From Nitrospinae bacterium bin107 (GTDB lineage: Bacteria; UBA8248): a stretch of 64,000 nt of DNA. A model generated the notes under the pieces. That model made no database searches and had not been told where the DNA came from. It saw only the letters and a list, made by a program, of their open reading frames with translations. Below, in pieces: positions 36,748 through 49,131 of the stretch. Within the stretch, counting starts at the first letter, position 1, and each line of letters starts with the position of its first letter. Made by a program: the position numbers and the translations under genes. The DNA is taken from NCBI GenBank assembly GCA_002238965.1, contig MPNJ01000018.1:17301-81300 (forward strand). Direction: 5' to 3'.

Positions 36748-37683
36748 ATGGGGTCTGTTACCAAAATTCTACATCCCCCTGAACCATTTTTGTTTCACGA
36801 GAGCTTGTTGCGGTTCCGTGTTTCCAGAGAGGAGTTCGTCAACTCCTACGCAGACGGGGTTTACCGTAGGGTTGTGGAGGATGCGAATGGTGATTTGGTT
36901 CTGTTAGAAGCCGAAAAGGAAGGCGAAGGCCAGGACTCGATTCGACTTCGAATGACCACAGAAGGGCGGATGACGAAATCGGCCCAAAGTGCAGGTTTGG
37001 ACGCGATCAAGCATATTTTGGCTTTTGATCTTGATTTGAGGCCGTTTTACAGAATGGCGAAAGACGATGCGTACTTGGCTCCGATCGCGAATAAATTCAG
37101 GGGGCTCAAACCAATACGATACCTGAGCGTGTTCGAGGCTCTTGTAACGGCGATTACGGCGCAGCAGGTGAATTTAACGTTCGCCGGCGCCATTCGTGGA
37201 CGTATGGTGAAGCGATGGGGAAGAAAGTTGCGAGTCGATGGCAAGACGCATTATGCATTTCCGCGTCCAGAGCGTTTGGCCAGAGCTCGGGTATCCACTT
37301 TTCGCTCGATGCAATTCTCGGAACGAAAAGCCGAATATGTGATTGACGTGGCGCGCGCAGCCCTGGAGGGTCGCTTGGATGAGAGGGAACTGCGTATTCT
37401 CCCGATAGACGAAGCAGTAGCTCGCTTGACCGAGATACGGGGCGTAGGTCGCTGGACTGCCGAGCAAATGTTGTTCCGGGCGCTCGGCCGTGTAGAAGTA
37501 TTTCCTGGAGGTGATTTGGGAGTGCAGAAAGTCGTTGCGCATTTTTGTTTCGGAGAAGAGCGTGTGGACGAGAAGAAGGCACGCATGCAAGCTGATAAGT
37601 GGCATCCATGGGCTTCTCTGGCAACGACTTATTTATTCGCTGCATGGCGCGCGGGTGTCCCTCCCGCTGGTGAAGCAAGCTGA
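36748..37683 (+). CDS. alkA: AlkA-like DNA-3-methyladenine glycosylase
   Basis: A 311-residue base-excision enzyme. The HhH-GPD core is clear: LTEIRGVGRWTAEQMLFRAL forms the helix-hairpin-helix, and FPGGDLGVQK carries the catalytic aspartate D256. It should remove alkylated purines from DNA. The N-terminal domain is divergent. It begins one base after the permease stop, so it may be read from the transporter transcript without functional link. Confidence 0.9.
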   Translation: MGSVTKILHPPEPFLFHESLLRFRVSREEFVNSYADGVYRRVVEDANGDLVLLEAEKEGEGQDSIRLRMTTEGRMTKSAQSAGLDAIKHILAFDLDLRPFYRMAKDDAYLAPIANKFRGLKPIRYLSVFEALVTAITAQQVNLTFAGAIRGRMVKRWGRKLRVDGKTHYAFPRPERLARARVSTFRSMQFSERKAEYVIDVARAALEGRLDERELRILPIDEAVARLTEIRGVGRWTAEQMLFRALGRVEVFPGGDLGVQKVVAHFCFGEERVDEKKARMQADKWHPWASLATTYLFAAWRAGVPPAGEAS

Positions 37684-37706
37684 TTATTTAAGAGCTAGGT
37701 ACGGTT

Positions 37707-38849
37707 ATGAACATCACTCGAGTTTCCATCGAGGAGCGGGAAAAACACCTGCTGGCCCCCTACGCCGCACATAGCGCCGATAGTCTCGGACGCGAGTACC
37801 AGGAACCTGAGCACGACATGAGGACAGCTTTTCAGCGTGATCGGGACCGAATCATCCATACGCAGGCGTTCAGGAGACTTGAATACAAAACCCAGGTTTT
37901 TGTGAATCATGAGGGGGATCATTATCGGACGCGTTTGACGCACACCATAGAGGTGAGCCAGATCGCCCGCTCCATCGCACGTGCGCTGGGCTTGAATGAA
38001 GAGCTCGCCGAGGCTGTTGCCCTTGCACACGATTTAGGCCACCCGCCATTTGGTCATGCCGGAGAAAAGGTTTTAGATGAACTGATGAAAGATCACGGTG
38101 GGTTTGAACATAATATACAAGCCCTGCGGATCGTAGAAGTTTTGGAAAAGCGCTATCCATCGTTTCCGGGTTTGAACCTGACATGGGAAACGCGCGAGGG
38201 GATCATAAAGTATCTTCATCGATACCAAGGCCCGATGCCTCCCGGTCTGACGAATACTGTCTCTCCCAGCTTCGAAGCTCAGGTGGTCGATGTCGCGGAT
38301 GAGATTGCGTATAACAATCATGATTTAGACGATGGACTGTCATCCCGGTTATTTGATTTGGAAGAAGTGCAGGATACGCTCCTTTGGCGTGAACACTATA
38401 AAAGCTCGAAAAAATCTTTTCCCGGCTCTTCCTGGCGAGAGAGTAAGCACGACACCATTCGCCGAATTATCAACTCACAAGTTCAAGATATCATCACGTC
38501 CACCTGCGAGCGCATTAAGACTCGGAAGATACGGGATATTACGGATGTCAGAGTAAATGGGCATGATTTGGTTGTTTTCAGTGAAGATATGAACGAGAAG
38601 AACATTGAGCTCAAACGTTTCTTGATGACAAGGATGTACAAAAACGAGCGCGTCATGAAATTAGAAAAAAGCGCTCGAAAAACATTGAGTGGATTGTTCC
38701 AGTTATACATCGTTGATCCTAATAAAATTCCGGAACATGTACGAAAACTCGAGAAAGTGGAGGGGCGGTATCGAATGGTTTGTGATTATGTCGCTGGGAT
38801 GACTGACCGCTACGCGCTCCAACAATATGAGCGATGGTTGGGCTCATGA
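37707..38849 (+). CDS. dgt: Deoxyguanosinetriphosphate triphosphohydrolase-like HD protein
   Basis: A 380-residue HD-domain dNTPase. The metal site is visible as H79 (RTRLTHTIEV), H108-D109 (ALAHDLGHPPFGHAGE) and a later aspartate (DVADEIAYNNHDLDDG). It belongs to the shorter dGTPase type 2 group, which hydrolyses dNTPs to deoxynucleosides and triphosphate and may help limit phage or control dNTP pools. It ends convergently with htrA. Confidence 0.93.
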   Translation: MNITRVSIEEREKHLLAPYAAHSADSLGREYQEPEHDMRTAFQRDRDRIIHTQAFRRLEYKTQVFVNHEGDHYRTRLTHTIEVSQIARSIARALGLNEELAEAVALAHDLGHPPFGHAGEKVLDELMKDHGGFEHNIQALRIVEVLEKRYPSFPGLNLTWETREGIIKYLHRYQGPMPPGLTNTVSPSFEAQVVDVADEIAYNNHDLDDGLSSRLFDLEEVQDTLLWREHYKSSKKSFPGSSWRESKHDTIRRIINSQVQDIITSTCERIKTRKIRDITDVRVNGHDLVVFSEDMNEKNIELKRFLMTRMYKNERVMKLEKSARKTLSGLFQLYIVDPNKIPEHVRKLEKVEGRYRMVCDYVAGMTDRYALQQYERWLGS

Positions 38850-38935
38850 AATTCTCGTTACTATCGAATTTTGAGAGCCAGGCGAAGAATATTCGGGATG
38901 AAGAGTATTGCATCATTTTGGTTTTCGTGCGGGTG

Positions 38936-40345
38936 TTACTTAATTTGAAGAGCAGCAAACAGGTTAGTTTCTTTTCTCTTCAAAAGGAAGAGTACAGAGC
39001 CTTCGAGGCGTGATTTGTCAAGGATCGACTGCAATTCCTCAATTGTTTTTACAGGTTTGTGATTAGCCTCCACGATTTCATCACCGGGCCTGATTCCACT
39101 AAGCTCAGCTTTGCCGCCTCTGAGAATCGAGGAGACCACCAATTTATTCTCCTCATAGGTCAACCCGAAACGCTGGGCGAGATGCGGGCTTAGCACTTCC
39201 ACCTTCATTCCCATGTCCGTATGGTTTGTCGTCTCTCTCGAGTGGGGCGCTTCAGGCCGGCTTCCTATACGTATATAGACACTCTTGAGATTCTTTTCCC
39301 GATAATATTTTACCAAAACAAGGGACTTTGGTTTCGTGCGAGCTACTATGCGGGGAAGGCTCTGCCATGTGCTGATAGATTTGCCGTTGAATTCAACGAC
39401 AACATCTCCTCGACGCAAGCCGGCACGCTCGGCAGGGCCGCCACGAGTAACTTGTGTGAGTTTGGCGCCCTCGAAACGTGATAAGCCCAAGCTCTTTCCT
39501 TCTTTTCTGGGGACTGCAGATATGGCTGCACCCAAGCGACCCCGTACTGGATACCCTTTATGGCGAAGAGAATCGATAACTGCTTTGGCCTGGTTGATCG
39601 GTATAGCGAAACCGATTCCCAAACTCCATGCGCGTGACCCACTAGAAAATATCACTGTGTTGACGCCGATTACGACGCCCTCTGTATTTGCGAGCGGGCC
39701 ACCGGAGTTACCGGGGTTGATCGATGCGTCGGTTTGAAGATATTCATCAAAAGGCCCTTCTTTCAAGTCCCGGCTCTTGGCACTGATTATTCCCACAGAT
39801 AAGGAATTCGCCAAGCCGAAAGGGCTGCCAATCGCTATAACCCACTGCCCGACATCTAATTTATCTGAATCTCCGAGAGATGCTTTTTGGAGTTTTTGAG
39901 TCGGTTTAATTTTCAGTAAGGCAAGATCTGTTTTATCGTCCACGCCAAGCAAACGGGCCGAGAATTCCTCCCCCTTATGGAGTTTGACCATAATTTCTTG
40001 CGCGTTCTTGATAACGTGGTTGTTCGTTAAGATATGACCTTCTTTTGAGACAATGATTCCCGAGCCCACATTGTAGTGGCCGCTAAAGGGCACATTCCCC
40101 TGATCAAATTTTGGAGGGTTGTCTTTTTGACGACCCCTACCGAAGAGGTTGAGTAACGGATTTCCTTCGATGCCTTTGGGTTTTACACGAATATGTACGA
40201 CAGAAGGTTGTAACTTTTTAGCCGCATTGATTATGAGGCGACTGCCAAATGGATGAGACGTTGCCGCCGACACTGGTGAGGTGCAAAACAAGCAGAACAA
40301 CAGAATAGAGATGTGGCTAGAAACATGCAGTCTGCGACAGCGCAT
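38936..40345 (-). CDS. HtrA/DegP-type periplasmic serine protease with two PDZ domains
   Basis: A 469-residue secreted protease. A signal peptide (ISILLFCLFCTSPVSA) is followed by the trypsin-like domain with the triad H110 (TNNHVI), D140 (KTDLALL) and S214 (GNSGGPL), then two PDZ domains (LRRGDVVVEFNG and IRPGDEIVEANH). It degrades or refolds misfolded envelope proteins. ATG 40345 is chosen because it gives the best signal peptide; frames starting up to 40411 would add a non-hydrophobic leader. It lies divergent from lepA. Confidence 0.92.
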   Translation of the reverse strand: MRCRRLHVSSHISILLFCLFCTSPVSAATSHPFGSRLIINAAKKLQPSVVHIRVKPKGIEGNPLLNLFGRGRQKDNPPKFDQGNVPFSGHYNVGSGIIVSKEGHILTNNHVIKNAQEIMVKLHKGEEFSARLLGVDDKTDLALLKIKPTQKLQKASLGDSDKLDVGQWVIAIGSPFGLANSLSVGIISAKSRDLKEGPFDEYLQTDASINPGNSGGPLANTEGVVIGVNTVIFSSGSRAWSLGIGFAIPINQAKAVIDSLRHKGYPVRGRLGAAISAVPRKEGKSLGLSRFEGAKLTQVTRGGPAERAGLRRGDVVVEFNGKSISTWQSLPRIVARTKPKSLVLVKYYREKNLKSVYIRIGSRPEAPHSRETTNHTDMGMKVEVLSPHLAQRFGLTYEENKLVVSSILRGGKAELSGIRPGDEIVEANHKPVKTIEELQSILDKSRLEGSVLFLLKRKETNLFAALQIK

Positions 40346-40444
40346 AGCTAAATATACCCTAATGTATGGGTCCGAAATACGCATAAACGGCTGAAACACC
40401 GCACTTTTCATATGTTAGCATCGTGTATTTCCAGGAGCAATCAA

Positions 40445-40474
40445 TTGACCTAGGTTGGACAAGTTTGATATAGC
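40445..40474 (+). promoter_or_regulatory. Candidate promoter upstream of lepA
   Basis: TTGACC (40445-40450), 18 bases, TATAGC (40469-40474). It lies in the divergent gap with htrA, about 150 bases before the likely lepA start. Confidence 0.4.
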
Positions 40475-40627
40475 ATGTTCGCTTGATCACCTTTGAAATT
40501 AGCAGGTTTGTCTAGTGCAGTTTTGTTAGATGCTCGGGATTCGAAGAATAGCTATAAGATTTTCAAGCAGACTCACGCGGTTCCGGCATTCGCGCCATTC
40601 GCCTTCCCAGAGAGATTTCTTCCGGCT

Positions 40628-42430
40628 GTGAAAATCGATCGAATCAGAAACTTTTCAATTATCGCTCATATAGACCATGGGAAATCAACCCTGGCGGATC
40701 GCATTTTAGAAATGACCGGGGCGCTTTCGAAGCGTGAGATGTCTTCACAGGTCTTGGATTCCATGGACTTGGAGCAGGAGCGAGGCATTACAATCAAGGC
40801 GGCGACAGTTCGGATACTCTATAAATCGGCTCGTGGCCAAGAATATGTCTTTAACCTCATTGATACGCCCGGTCATGTGGATTTCAGCTATGAAGTTTCC
40901 AGAAGCCTTCAGGCTTGTGAGGGCGCTTTGCTGCTTGTCGATGCTACGCAAGGTATCCAGGCGCAAACGATGGCGAATGCATACCTTGCTTTGGAGCAGG
41001 ATTTAGCCATCATTCCAGTGATCAACAAAATCGATTTGCCAGCGGCGGACCCTGAACGCGTGATGAAGCAAGTGGAGGACATCATCGGCATTGATGGGGA
41101 TGAATGCCTTCTGGTGAGCGCGAAACAAGGCGAAGGTGTGGATTTGCTACTTGAAGCAATCGTTGAACGAATTCCCCCTCCTAGTGGAGAGCCTCAAAGT
41201 TCTACTCAAGGACTTGTGATCGATTCTTGGTATGATTCCTACCAGGGAGCCATTCCACTCTTCCGGATGTTTGAGGGGACTATTCGCAAGGGCGATATCG
41301 TCCGGTTCATGTCGACTGGCAAGGAATATCAAGTTCTAAGTTTAAGTACATATACGCCTCATGAAGTGAAAATGAAAGAACTTGGGCCAGGCGATGTTGG
41401 TATTTTGTCTGCTTCGATACGCGAAGTGAGCGATACCCGTGTAGGTGACACCATTACGCTTGCAAAAAAGCCTGCGAGTGAGGCCATCCAAGGCTTCCAG
41501 GAACCGAAAGCGATGGTATACAGCGGCTTATATGCGGCGGACAGTGCCGAGTATGAAGACTTAAGGACAGCGCTCGAGAAACTCAGGCTGAACGATTCGG
41601 CCTTCACCTATGAGCCTGAGACTTCGGTTGCTCTGGGGTTTGGTTTCAGGTGTGGGTTTTTAGGTCTTCTTCATATGGAAATTATTCGTGAGAGGCTGGA
41701 GCGTGAATATGATCTGACGCTCATCATCACAGCCCCGACAGTGATTTTTCGCGTTCTGCTCAGTGACGCTACAGTGGAAGAAATCGATAGCCCGGCGAAG
41801 TTGCCCGAACTATCGAGGATTGAGTCGATCGAGGAACCTTTCATCTTGGGCACTATTCTTGCACCCTCGGAATATGTGGGCGCCGTTCTTAAATTGGCCC
41901 AGGAGAAACGTGGCATACAGCGCTCTATGGAATATATCGATACGACGACAGTGCAAATCGTCTACGAACTACCATTTAGTGAAATTCTCTTTGATTTTTA
42001 CGACAAATTAAAATCAGTTTCTCGCGGATACGCGAGTTTTGATTATGAGCACCTGGATTACCGTTCGGCGGAAGTGGTAAAGCTGGATGTCCTGCTCAAC
42101 GGACAGCCGATAGACCCATTTTCAACGATCATTCACAAGGAGAAAGCCTACTATCATGGCAGGGCGCTGGTGCAAAAAATGAAAGAAATCATCCCGAGAC
42201 AAATGTTTGAAGTTATCATCCAAGCCGCTGTTGGGAACCGGGTGATTGCGCGGGAGACAATTAGAGCACTGAGAAAAGATGTGACTGCGAAATGCTATGG
42301 TGGTGATATCACGCGAAAACGAAAGTTATTGGAAAAGCAGCGAGAAGGTAAAAAGCGCATGAAGAATATAGGGACCGTAGAAGTGCCTCAAGAAGCATTT
42401 ATGGCTGTCTTGGATGTGGGCAAGGAGTAA
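40628..42430 (+). CDS. lepA: Elongation factor 4 (LepA)
   Basis: This 600-residue GTPase matches the usual LepA length. The G1 motif AHIDHGKST (residues 13-21), DTPGH and NKID are present, and the C-terminal LepA-specific domain is complete. It acts on ribosomes during initiation/elongation under stress. GTG 40628 gives [18 protein letters not shown], the family's normal N-terminus, although its ribosome-binding site is weak; the open frame extends upstream to TTG 40493 and would add 45 atypical residues. lepB follows after 2 bases, the classic lepA-lepB pair. Confidence 0.95.
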   Translation: MKIDRIRNFSIIAHIDHGKSTLADRILEMTGALSKREMSSQVLDSMDLEQERGITIKAATVRILYKSARGQEYVFNLIDTPGHVDFSYEVSRSLQACEGALLLVDATQGIQAQTMANAYLALEQDLAIIPVINKIDLPAADPERVMKQVEDIIGIDGDECLLVSAKQGEGVDLLLEAIVERIPPPSGEPQSSTQGLVIDSWYDSYQGAIPLFRMFEGTIRKGDIVRFMSTGKEYQVLSLSTYTPHEVKMKELGPGDVGILSASIREVSDTRVGDTITLAKKPASEAIQGFQEPKAMVYSGLYAADSAEYEDLRTALEKLRLNDSAFTYEPETSVALGFGFRCGFLGLLHMEIIRERLEREYDLTLIITAPTVIFRVLLSDATVEEIDSPAKLPELSRIESIEEPFILGTILAPSEYVGAVLKLAQEKRGIQRSMEYIDTTTVQIVYELPFSEILFDFYDKLKSVSRGYASFDYEHLDYRSAEVVKLDVLLNGQPIDPFSTIIHKEKAYYHGRALVQKMKEIIPRQMFEVIIQAAVGNRVIARETIRALRKDVTAKCYGGDITRKRKLLEKQREGKKRMKNIGTVEVPQEAFMAVLDVGKE

Positions 42431-42432
42431 AT

Positions 42433-43161
42433 GTGTCGGATGCCAGTTTAGCAACACGCAAGAGCGAGAAGCGTAAGCGTAAATCCAAATCAACTTTTCG
42501 TGAATATGCTGAAGCAATAATTATTGCTTTGTTGTTGGCTATGTTTGTGCGCACATTTGTAGTGCAAGCATTCAAGATACCCTCGGGCTCGATGGAAAAT
42601 ACTCTCCTGGTCGGCGACCATATACTCGTCAATAAATTCATATATTGGTTCCGTGAGCCCAATCGCGGAGATATTATCGTTTTCAGGTTTCCTAAAGATG
42701 AACGACGGGATTTTATCAAGCGTGTTATTGCTTTGCCGGGTGAGGAGGTGATGGTTCGAGGGGGAAAAGTGTTTATCAACTGTGCCTCGCCGAATACGCC
42801 GGAAAAATGTGTGCCGCTGGATGAAAAATATGTGCGTTTCAAGCCAAATGGTCCCTCTGTAGGATTTGAGAGCAAATGGGGGCCACAAAAAGTTCCGCCA
42901 GGGCACCTGTTCATGCTGGGGGACAATCGAAACAATAGCCAAGACAGCCGTTTTTGGGGTTTTTTGAAAATGGGTGAGCACGTGAATCATATACCTATCC
43001 GTTTTGCGGGTTATGTTTTTGGGTTGCCTTTTCCATGTTCGTTATGGTCTGCGCCTTGTTGGGACGATAAGATTCGTGGTTCAGCTTTCATGATCTACTG
43101 GTCTTGGAACGGAGATTCGGGTTCACCGCGCTGGGGCAGGCTGGCGAGTATTATCAGTTGA
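42433..43161 (+). CDS. lepB: Signal peptidase I
   Basis: A 242-residue membrane peptidase that removes signal peptides from exported proteins. A basic N-terminus and one transmembrane segment (about 25-45) precede the catalytic Ser53 (PSGSMENTL) and Lys96 (RDFIKRVIALPGE); LGDNRNNSQDSRFWGF is box E. After box E, where most family members go straight to the GKA-x-x-IYWSW motif, there are about 30 extra residues including two cysteines (LPFPCSLWSAPC). GTG 42433 has AAGGAG 5 bases upstream. Confidence 0.94.
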   Translation: MSDASLATRKSEKRKRKSKSTFREYAEAIIIALLLAMFVRTFVVQAFKIPSGSMENTLLVGDHILVNKFIYWFREPNRGDIIVFRFPKDERRDFIKRVIALPGEEVMVRGGKVFINCASPNTPEKCVPLDEKYVRFKPNGPSVGFESKWGPQKVPPGHLFMLGDNRNNSQDSRFWGFLKMGEHVNHIPIRFAGYVFGLPFPCSLWSAPCWDDKIRGSAFMIYWSWNGDSGSPRWGRLASIIS

Positions 43162-43221
43162 TTTTATTTTTGTTGGGGTTACATCAATTCTGCCAAAACT
43201 AGTTCAAAAAACTATCTGACC

Positions 43222-44106
43222 TCATATAGTTTCCCATGGAATACAGAGCGTGCCTGAGCCTATTGGGCGCCAAACCCGAATGTCGGAATCTGGGCCATAT
43301 AATATCGTTGAGCGAGGTGCGAAAAGAGAAGCGAGGTGTGAAACGCCGGAATCCCCTCCAAAATATGCGGAAGATTTTGATAGAAGAGCACTTAAAACTT
43401 TGGGTGTTATACCCTTGATAACGGGTATGGAATCTCCTAACAGCCTCTGAAATTCCTCGCAAGCGACTGAATCCGCTGGTCCTTCTATCACGACGGGCCG
43501 CTGGGCTGTTTCATCTGCATGCCTTCGCACCTTATTGGCGAGAATACGAGGGGGAACCCATTTGCTTTTTCCGCCGCCGCCCGGATGGATGATAAAAAAA
43601 TCGCCCTCAATAGCATATTTATTCAATATGTTATCAGCTATAATTAAATTTTCGTGTGAAGGATTGAGTGTGATTTTTTCGCTCACGGCAGCATTAAAAA
43701 ACGACCATGGACGCATCATCCACTCGCAGATGTGAACTTCCTCCGAGGCAGGTGGAAAAGGCGGGTGAATACAGTAATTATCCAACTTATTTACATTCAA
43801 CCTTTTAACGAGTTCTCCTGAAATATCCGAAGTGTAGAACATGCACTTATCATAGCGTTCGATTAGACGAGACAGAGCATCGTTTTTTTGTGGATGGTCG
43901 TTATACATGAGATGGAAAGGAGATGAGTTCCCGTCGAGAATTTCGTGAAGCAACCCCGAATCTAGTAGCGGTGCTGCATATCTGGGGTTTGCAGCCAGGG
44001 CGATGTGAGCTTTCTCGTAGTGACTGCGTAACTGTTTGAATAATAAAGCCATTAGCAGTGTGTCCCCGAATGCTCCCATTCGGTAAATCAATATTCTGGT
44101 TGCCAA
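43222..44106 (-). CDS. Glycosyltransferase family 9 (heptosyltransferase-like)
   Basis: A 294-residue GT9 enzyme. The N-terminal RMGAFGDTLLMALLF and the C-terminal IHPGGGGKSKWVP and YFGGDSGVSHLASLF match the nucleotide-sugar and acceptor sites of heptosyltransferases that build the lipopolysaccharide core. It implies an LPS-bearing outer membrane. The likely start is TTG 44106, three bases after the rsmA stop, so the two are probably coupled. It ends convergently with lepB. Confidence 0.88.
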   Translation of the reverse strand: MATRILIYRMGAFGDTLLMALLFKQLRSHYEKAHIALAANPRYAAPLLDSGLLHEILDGNSSPFHLMYNDHPQKNDALSRLIERYDKCMFYTSDISGELVKRLNVNKLDNYCIHPPFPPASEEVHICEWMMRPWSFFNAAVSEKITLNPSHENLIIADNILNKYAIEGDFFIIHPGGGGKSKWVPPRILANKVRRHADETAQRPVVIEGPADSVACEEFQRLLGDSIPVIKGITPKVLSALLSKSSAYFGGDSGVSHLASLFAPRSTILYGPDSDIRVWRPIGSGTLCIPWETI

Positions 44107-44109
44107 TGC

Positions 44110-44943
44110 CTACTTGTTCTCCATGAGTGGTTCCATCGCTCGGGCAATTATTGCGAATTCATGAGCTCCTAAAGTTTCTGCGCGCCGACTGGGATCAATG
44201 CCTGCTGACTCAAGGAAGGTTCGCAAAGTTTCCGGGTTTGAAAAATTATGATACGCATTAGATAATTCATTTAGATTCAATGATTTGAGATTGTTGAGTA
44301 GCGTTTTTCTCCGGTGTGCGAATCCCGCCTGGATGATACGGAAATAGAGGTTCTCATTTCCTACATCTACTAGGGGCTTCTCCCTTGCTTCTAGGCGGAT
44401 AATCGCGGAGTCGACCTTTGGTGGAGGCCGGAAAGCGCCCGGGGGCACCACCTGGCATAGCCTCGTTTTATAGCGATACCCTACCCAGAGAGTGAGTGAG
44501 CCATAGTCCTTGCCGCCCGGCGCAGCGCAAAGCCTCTCGCCCACTTCACGCTGCACCATCAATACCATGAGAGGAAATATCTCAACTTTTTCAGTGAGTT
44601 GCGAGATGATGGCCGAAGCGACCTGGTAGGGCAGATTCGCCACAAGTTTCATCTTATCGGGAAGGCCTGCGTAGTCGATATCGAGCGCGTCGCCGTGAAT
44701 CAGATGAAATCTCTCGTGCTCATCCTCCATCTTCCTGAGGGCGGGAATGAGGGCCTCGTCAATCTCGATTCCATAAATTTTGGCGCCGGCGTCGAGGAGG
44801 TACCGCGTGAGGGCCCCTTCGCCCACGCCGATTTCTAGCACGTCCTCCCCCGGCGTAATGTCCGCCAATTCAACGATTTGCGCGAGATATCTCTTCTCGT
44901 GCAGGAAGTGCTGGCCGAGTTTTTGTCTTTTGCGTTGCGCCAT
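44110..44943 (-). CDS. rsmA: 16S rRNA (adenine1518/1519-N6) dimethyltransferase
   Basis: This 277-residue enzyme (KsgA) dimethylates two adjacent adenines near the 3' end of 16S rRNA. The SAM motif VLEIGVGEGALT (35-46) and the catalytic NLPYQV (103-108) are intact, and it begins with RKRQKLGQHFLHE, typical for the family. Base composition shifts along the gene, GC-rich near its start and A+T-richer near its end. Confidence 0.96.
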   Translation of the reverse strand: MAQRKRQKLGQHFLHEKRYLAQIVELADITPGEDVLEIGVGEGALTRYLLDAGAKIYGIEIDEALIPALRKMEDEHERFHLIHGDALDIDYAGLPDKMKLVANLPYQVASAIISQLTEKVEIFPLMVLMVQREVGERLCAAPGGKDYGSLTLWVGYRYKTRLCQVVPPGAFRPPPKVDSAIIRLEAREKPLVDVGNENLYFRIIQAGFAHRRKTLLNNLKSLNLNELSNAYHNFSNPETLRTFLESAGIDPSRRAETLGAHEFAIIARAMEPLMENK

Positions 44944-45398
44944 GGCGAACCGCGCCTCGGGGGGAGGGTAACTGGTTGACTATGAACGAGTTATATGAGA
45001 ATGTTCTTGGTGTAGCGCGCCTCAGTAGTCCTTCGGTAATTTATCGAAAAACACCGTGAATTTATCTATATTTATTGAATTGTTCACCTTTACCGACCGG
45101 CATTAAGCCACCTGAAAATCACCTCCACCCTATCAGAATCGATCCTCGAGTTCCAACCGGATTTCGAGGCCTCCGGGCGATGAAAAAATCTTCTCCCCCT
45201 GGGCTGGCATCGGAGCGGGGGACGTGATAAGGAGAGGGCGGTAAAGTTCGTTTTATGGAGTGACGAGCGTTTTGCCCCTGAAAATTCTTTCGGGGCCTGG
45301 TCGGCGGATTTTATCTTTGGGAGCAACCGTTTTTTTCGTTTTACTCGTAATTTCGGCGACGAATTTTTTCGCATGACGAAACTTAAGGGGAGCATTGA
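44944..45398. other. Divergent intergenic region between rsmA and icd
   Basis: A 455-bp gap without a supported gene. A weak CCCC...GGGG hairpin lies near 45275-45300. The ribosome-binding site of icd (AAGGGGAG) is at 45385-45392. I could not identify a convincing promoter. Confidence 0.5.
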
Positions 45399-47599
<2,201 letters not shown>

Positions 47600-47640
47600 G
47601 CGCGCTGCGGCGCCGGACAGTCGTGGGAGATGGACGTGCG

Positions 47641-48483
47641 ATGCGAACGATAGACGCAGGCGAGGTGACGGCCAGTATTCGCGAGATGTCCATCGAGTCG
47701 AACTACCATGTCGACCCCGCCTACGTGCGCAAGGTCGAAGAGGCGAAAGCGGGTGAAACCTCATCCTTGGGCCTCATGGTGCTCGACCAGATCACCGAGA
47801 ACGCGGCCCTCGCGTCCGCGGAGCGCGTACCCTATTGCCAGGACACGGGTGTTTCCATCGTCTTCGCCGAAGTGGGGCAGGACGTCCGTATCGAGGGCGG
47901 GCTTCTGGAGGACGCCATCAACGAAGGGATTCGCCGGGGCTACCGGGACGGCTATCTGCGCGGCTCGGTGGTGAACGACCCGCTCCGCCGCGTGAACACC
48001 AGGGACAACACGCCCGCCGTCATCCACTACCGCATCGTCGAAGGCGATCGCCTGAAGCTCTATTTCGCCGCGAAGGGAACGGGGGCCGAAAACATGAGCA
48101 TGGCGCGCATGCTCAAGCCCTCGGATGGCCGCGAGGGAGTGATCCGGACGATTGTCGATCACGTTTTCAACTCGGGGGGAAACCCGTGTCCGCCGGTTCT
48201 GTTGGGTATCGGTCTGGGCGGTTCGATTGAAAAGGCGGCGCTTCAGGCGAAATGGGCGCTTTTCCGGGAACTGGGCGAGCCCAACCCCGACCCCCTCGTC
48301 GCTGAACTCGAAGAAGATATTCTGGAGGCGGTGAACAGGACCGGCGTCGGGCCGATGGGCATGGGCGGGGATACCACCTGCATCGCCGTTCACGTCGAAA
48401 CTTACGCCTGCCACATCGGGGCGCTGCCGATCTGCGTGAACGTGGAGTGCCACGCGCATCGCCACGCCGAGGTGGTCCTCTGA
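47641..48483 (+). CDS. Class I fumarate hydratase, alpha (Fe-S) subunit
   Basis: A 280-residue subunit corresponding to the N-terminal part of E. coli FumA. Three conserved cysteines, C66 (PYCQDTG), C183 (GNPCPP) and C247 (GGDTTC), hold the oxygen-sensitive 4Fe-4S cluster. The two-subunit form occurs mostly in anaerobes, archaea and deltaproteobacteria-like lineages. ATG 47641 is preferred over GTG 47623. One base separates its stop from the beta subunit start. Related tartrate dehydratases share this architecture, but the TCA setting favours fumarase. Confidence 0.93.
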   Translation: MRTIDAGEVTASIREMSIESNYHVDPAYVRKVEEAKAGETSSLGLMVLDQITENAALASAERVPYCQDTGVSIVFAEVGQDVRIEGGLLEDAINEGIRRGYRDGYLRGSVVNDPLRRVNTRDNTPAVIHYRIVEGDRLKLYFAAKGTGAENMSMARMLKPSDGREGVIRTIVDHVFNSGGNPCPPVLLGIGLGGSIEKAALQAKWALFRELGEPNPDPLVAELEEDILEAVNRTGVGPMGMGGDTTCIAVHVETYACHIGALPICVNVECHAHRHAEVVL

Positions 48484-48484
48484 T

Positions 48485-49030
48485 ATGCAATCGATCGACC
48501 TTCCGCTCGACCCCGATGTTGTGGCATCCCTCTCGATGGGGGATATGTGCGAGTTGAGCGGCGTTCTCTACACGGCGCGGGACGCGGCCCACAAGCGGAT
48601 GCTCGAGGACGCGGCGCGCGGTGAAGCCCTGCCCATCGACGTGGCGGGGCAGGTGCTCTACTACGTGGGGCCGACGCCGCCCAAACCGGGCGCCGTCATC
48701 GGCTCGGCGGGACCCACGACGAGCGGCCGCATGGACGCCTATACGCCCAGGATGCTGGAACTCGGCCTCACCGGAATGATAGGCAAGGGGGGCAGGAGCC
48801 CGGCGGTGGTGGAGTCCATCGCCAGACACCGGGCCGTCTACTTCGCGGCCATCGGTGGAACGGCCGCCCTGCTGGCGAAGCGGATCAAGGAGGTCGAACT
48901 CATCGCTTATGAGGATTTGGGGACCGAGGCGATTCGCAGGCTGGTAGTGGAGAGATTTCCGGTCGTGGTCGCCGTGGACTGCCGGGGGAAAGATATTTTC
49001 GCGGAAGGTTTCAAGGAATTTGCCAGGTAA
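48485..49030 (+). CDS. Class I fumarate hydratase, beta subunit
   Basis: A 181-residue subunit matching the C-terminal part of class I fumarase, with the swivelling beta/beta/alpha domain. YYVGPTPPKPG and GSAGPTTSGRMDAY contact the substrate, and MIGKGGRS is conserved. It forms the active hydratase with the alpha subunit directly upstream. Confidence 0.93.
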   Translation: MQSIDLPLDPDVVASLSMGDMCELSGVLYTARDAAHKRMLEDAARGEALPIDVAGQVLYYVGPTPPKPGAVIGSAGPTTSGRMDAYTPRMLELGLTGMIGKGGRSPAVVESIARHRAVYFAAIGGTAALLAKRIKEVELIAYEDLGTEAIRRLVVERFPVVVAVDCRGKDIFAEGFKEFAR

Positions 49031-49131
49031 TGTTCGCTCGTGCGTTTCAGGCTTGACTTTCGAGACGCGAAACTTACACACGATGTCTCATTATTGACAT
49101 TCAATTGTCGCATTGATTCTGGAGGGGTTGG

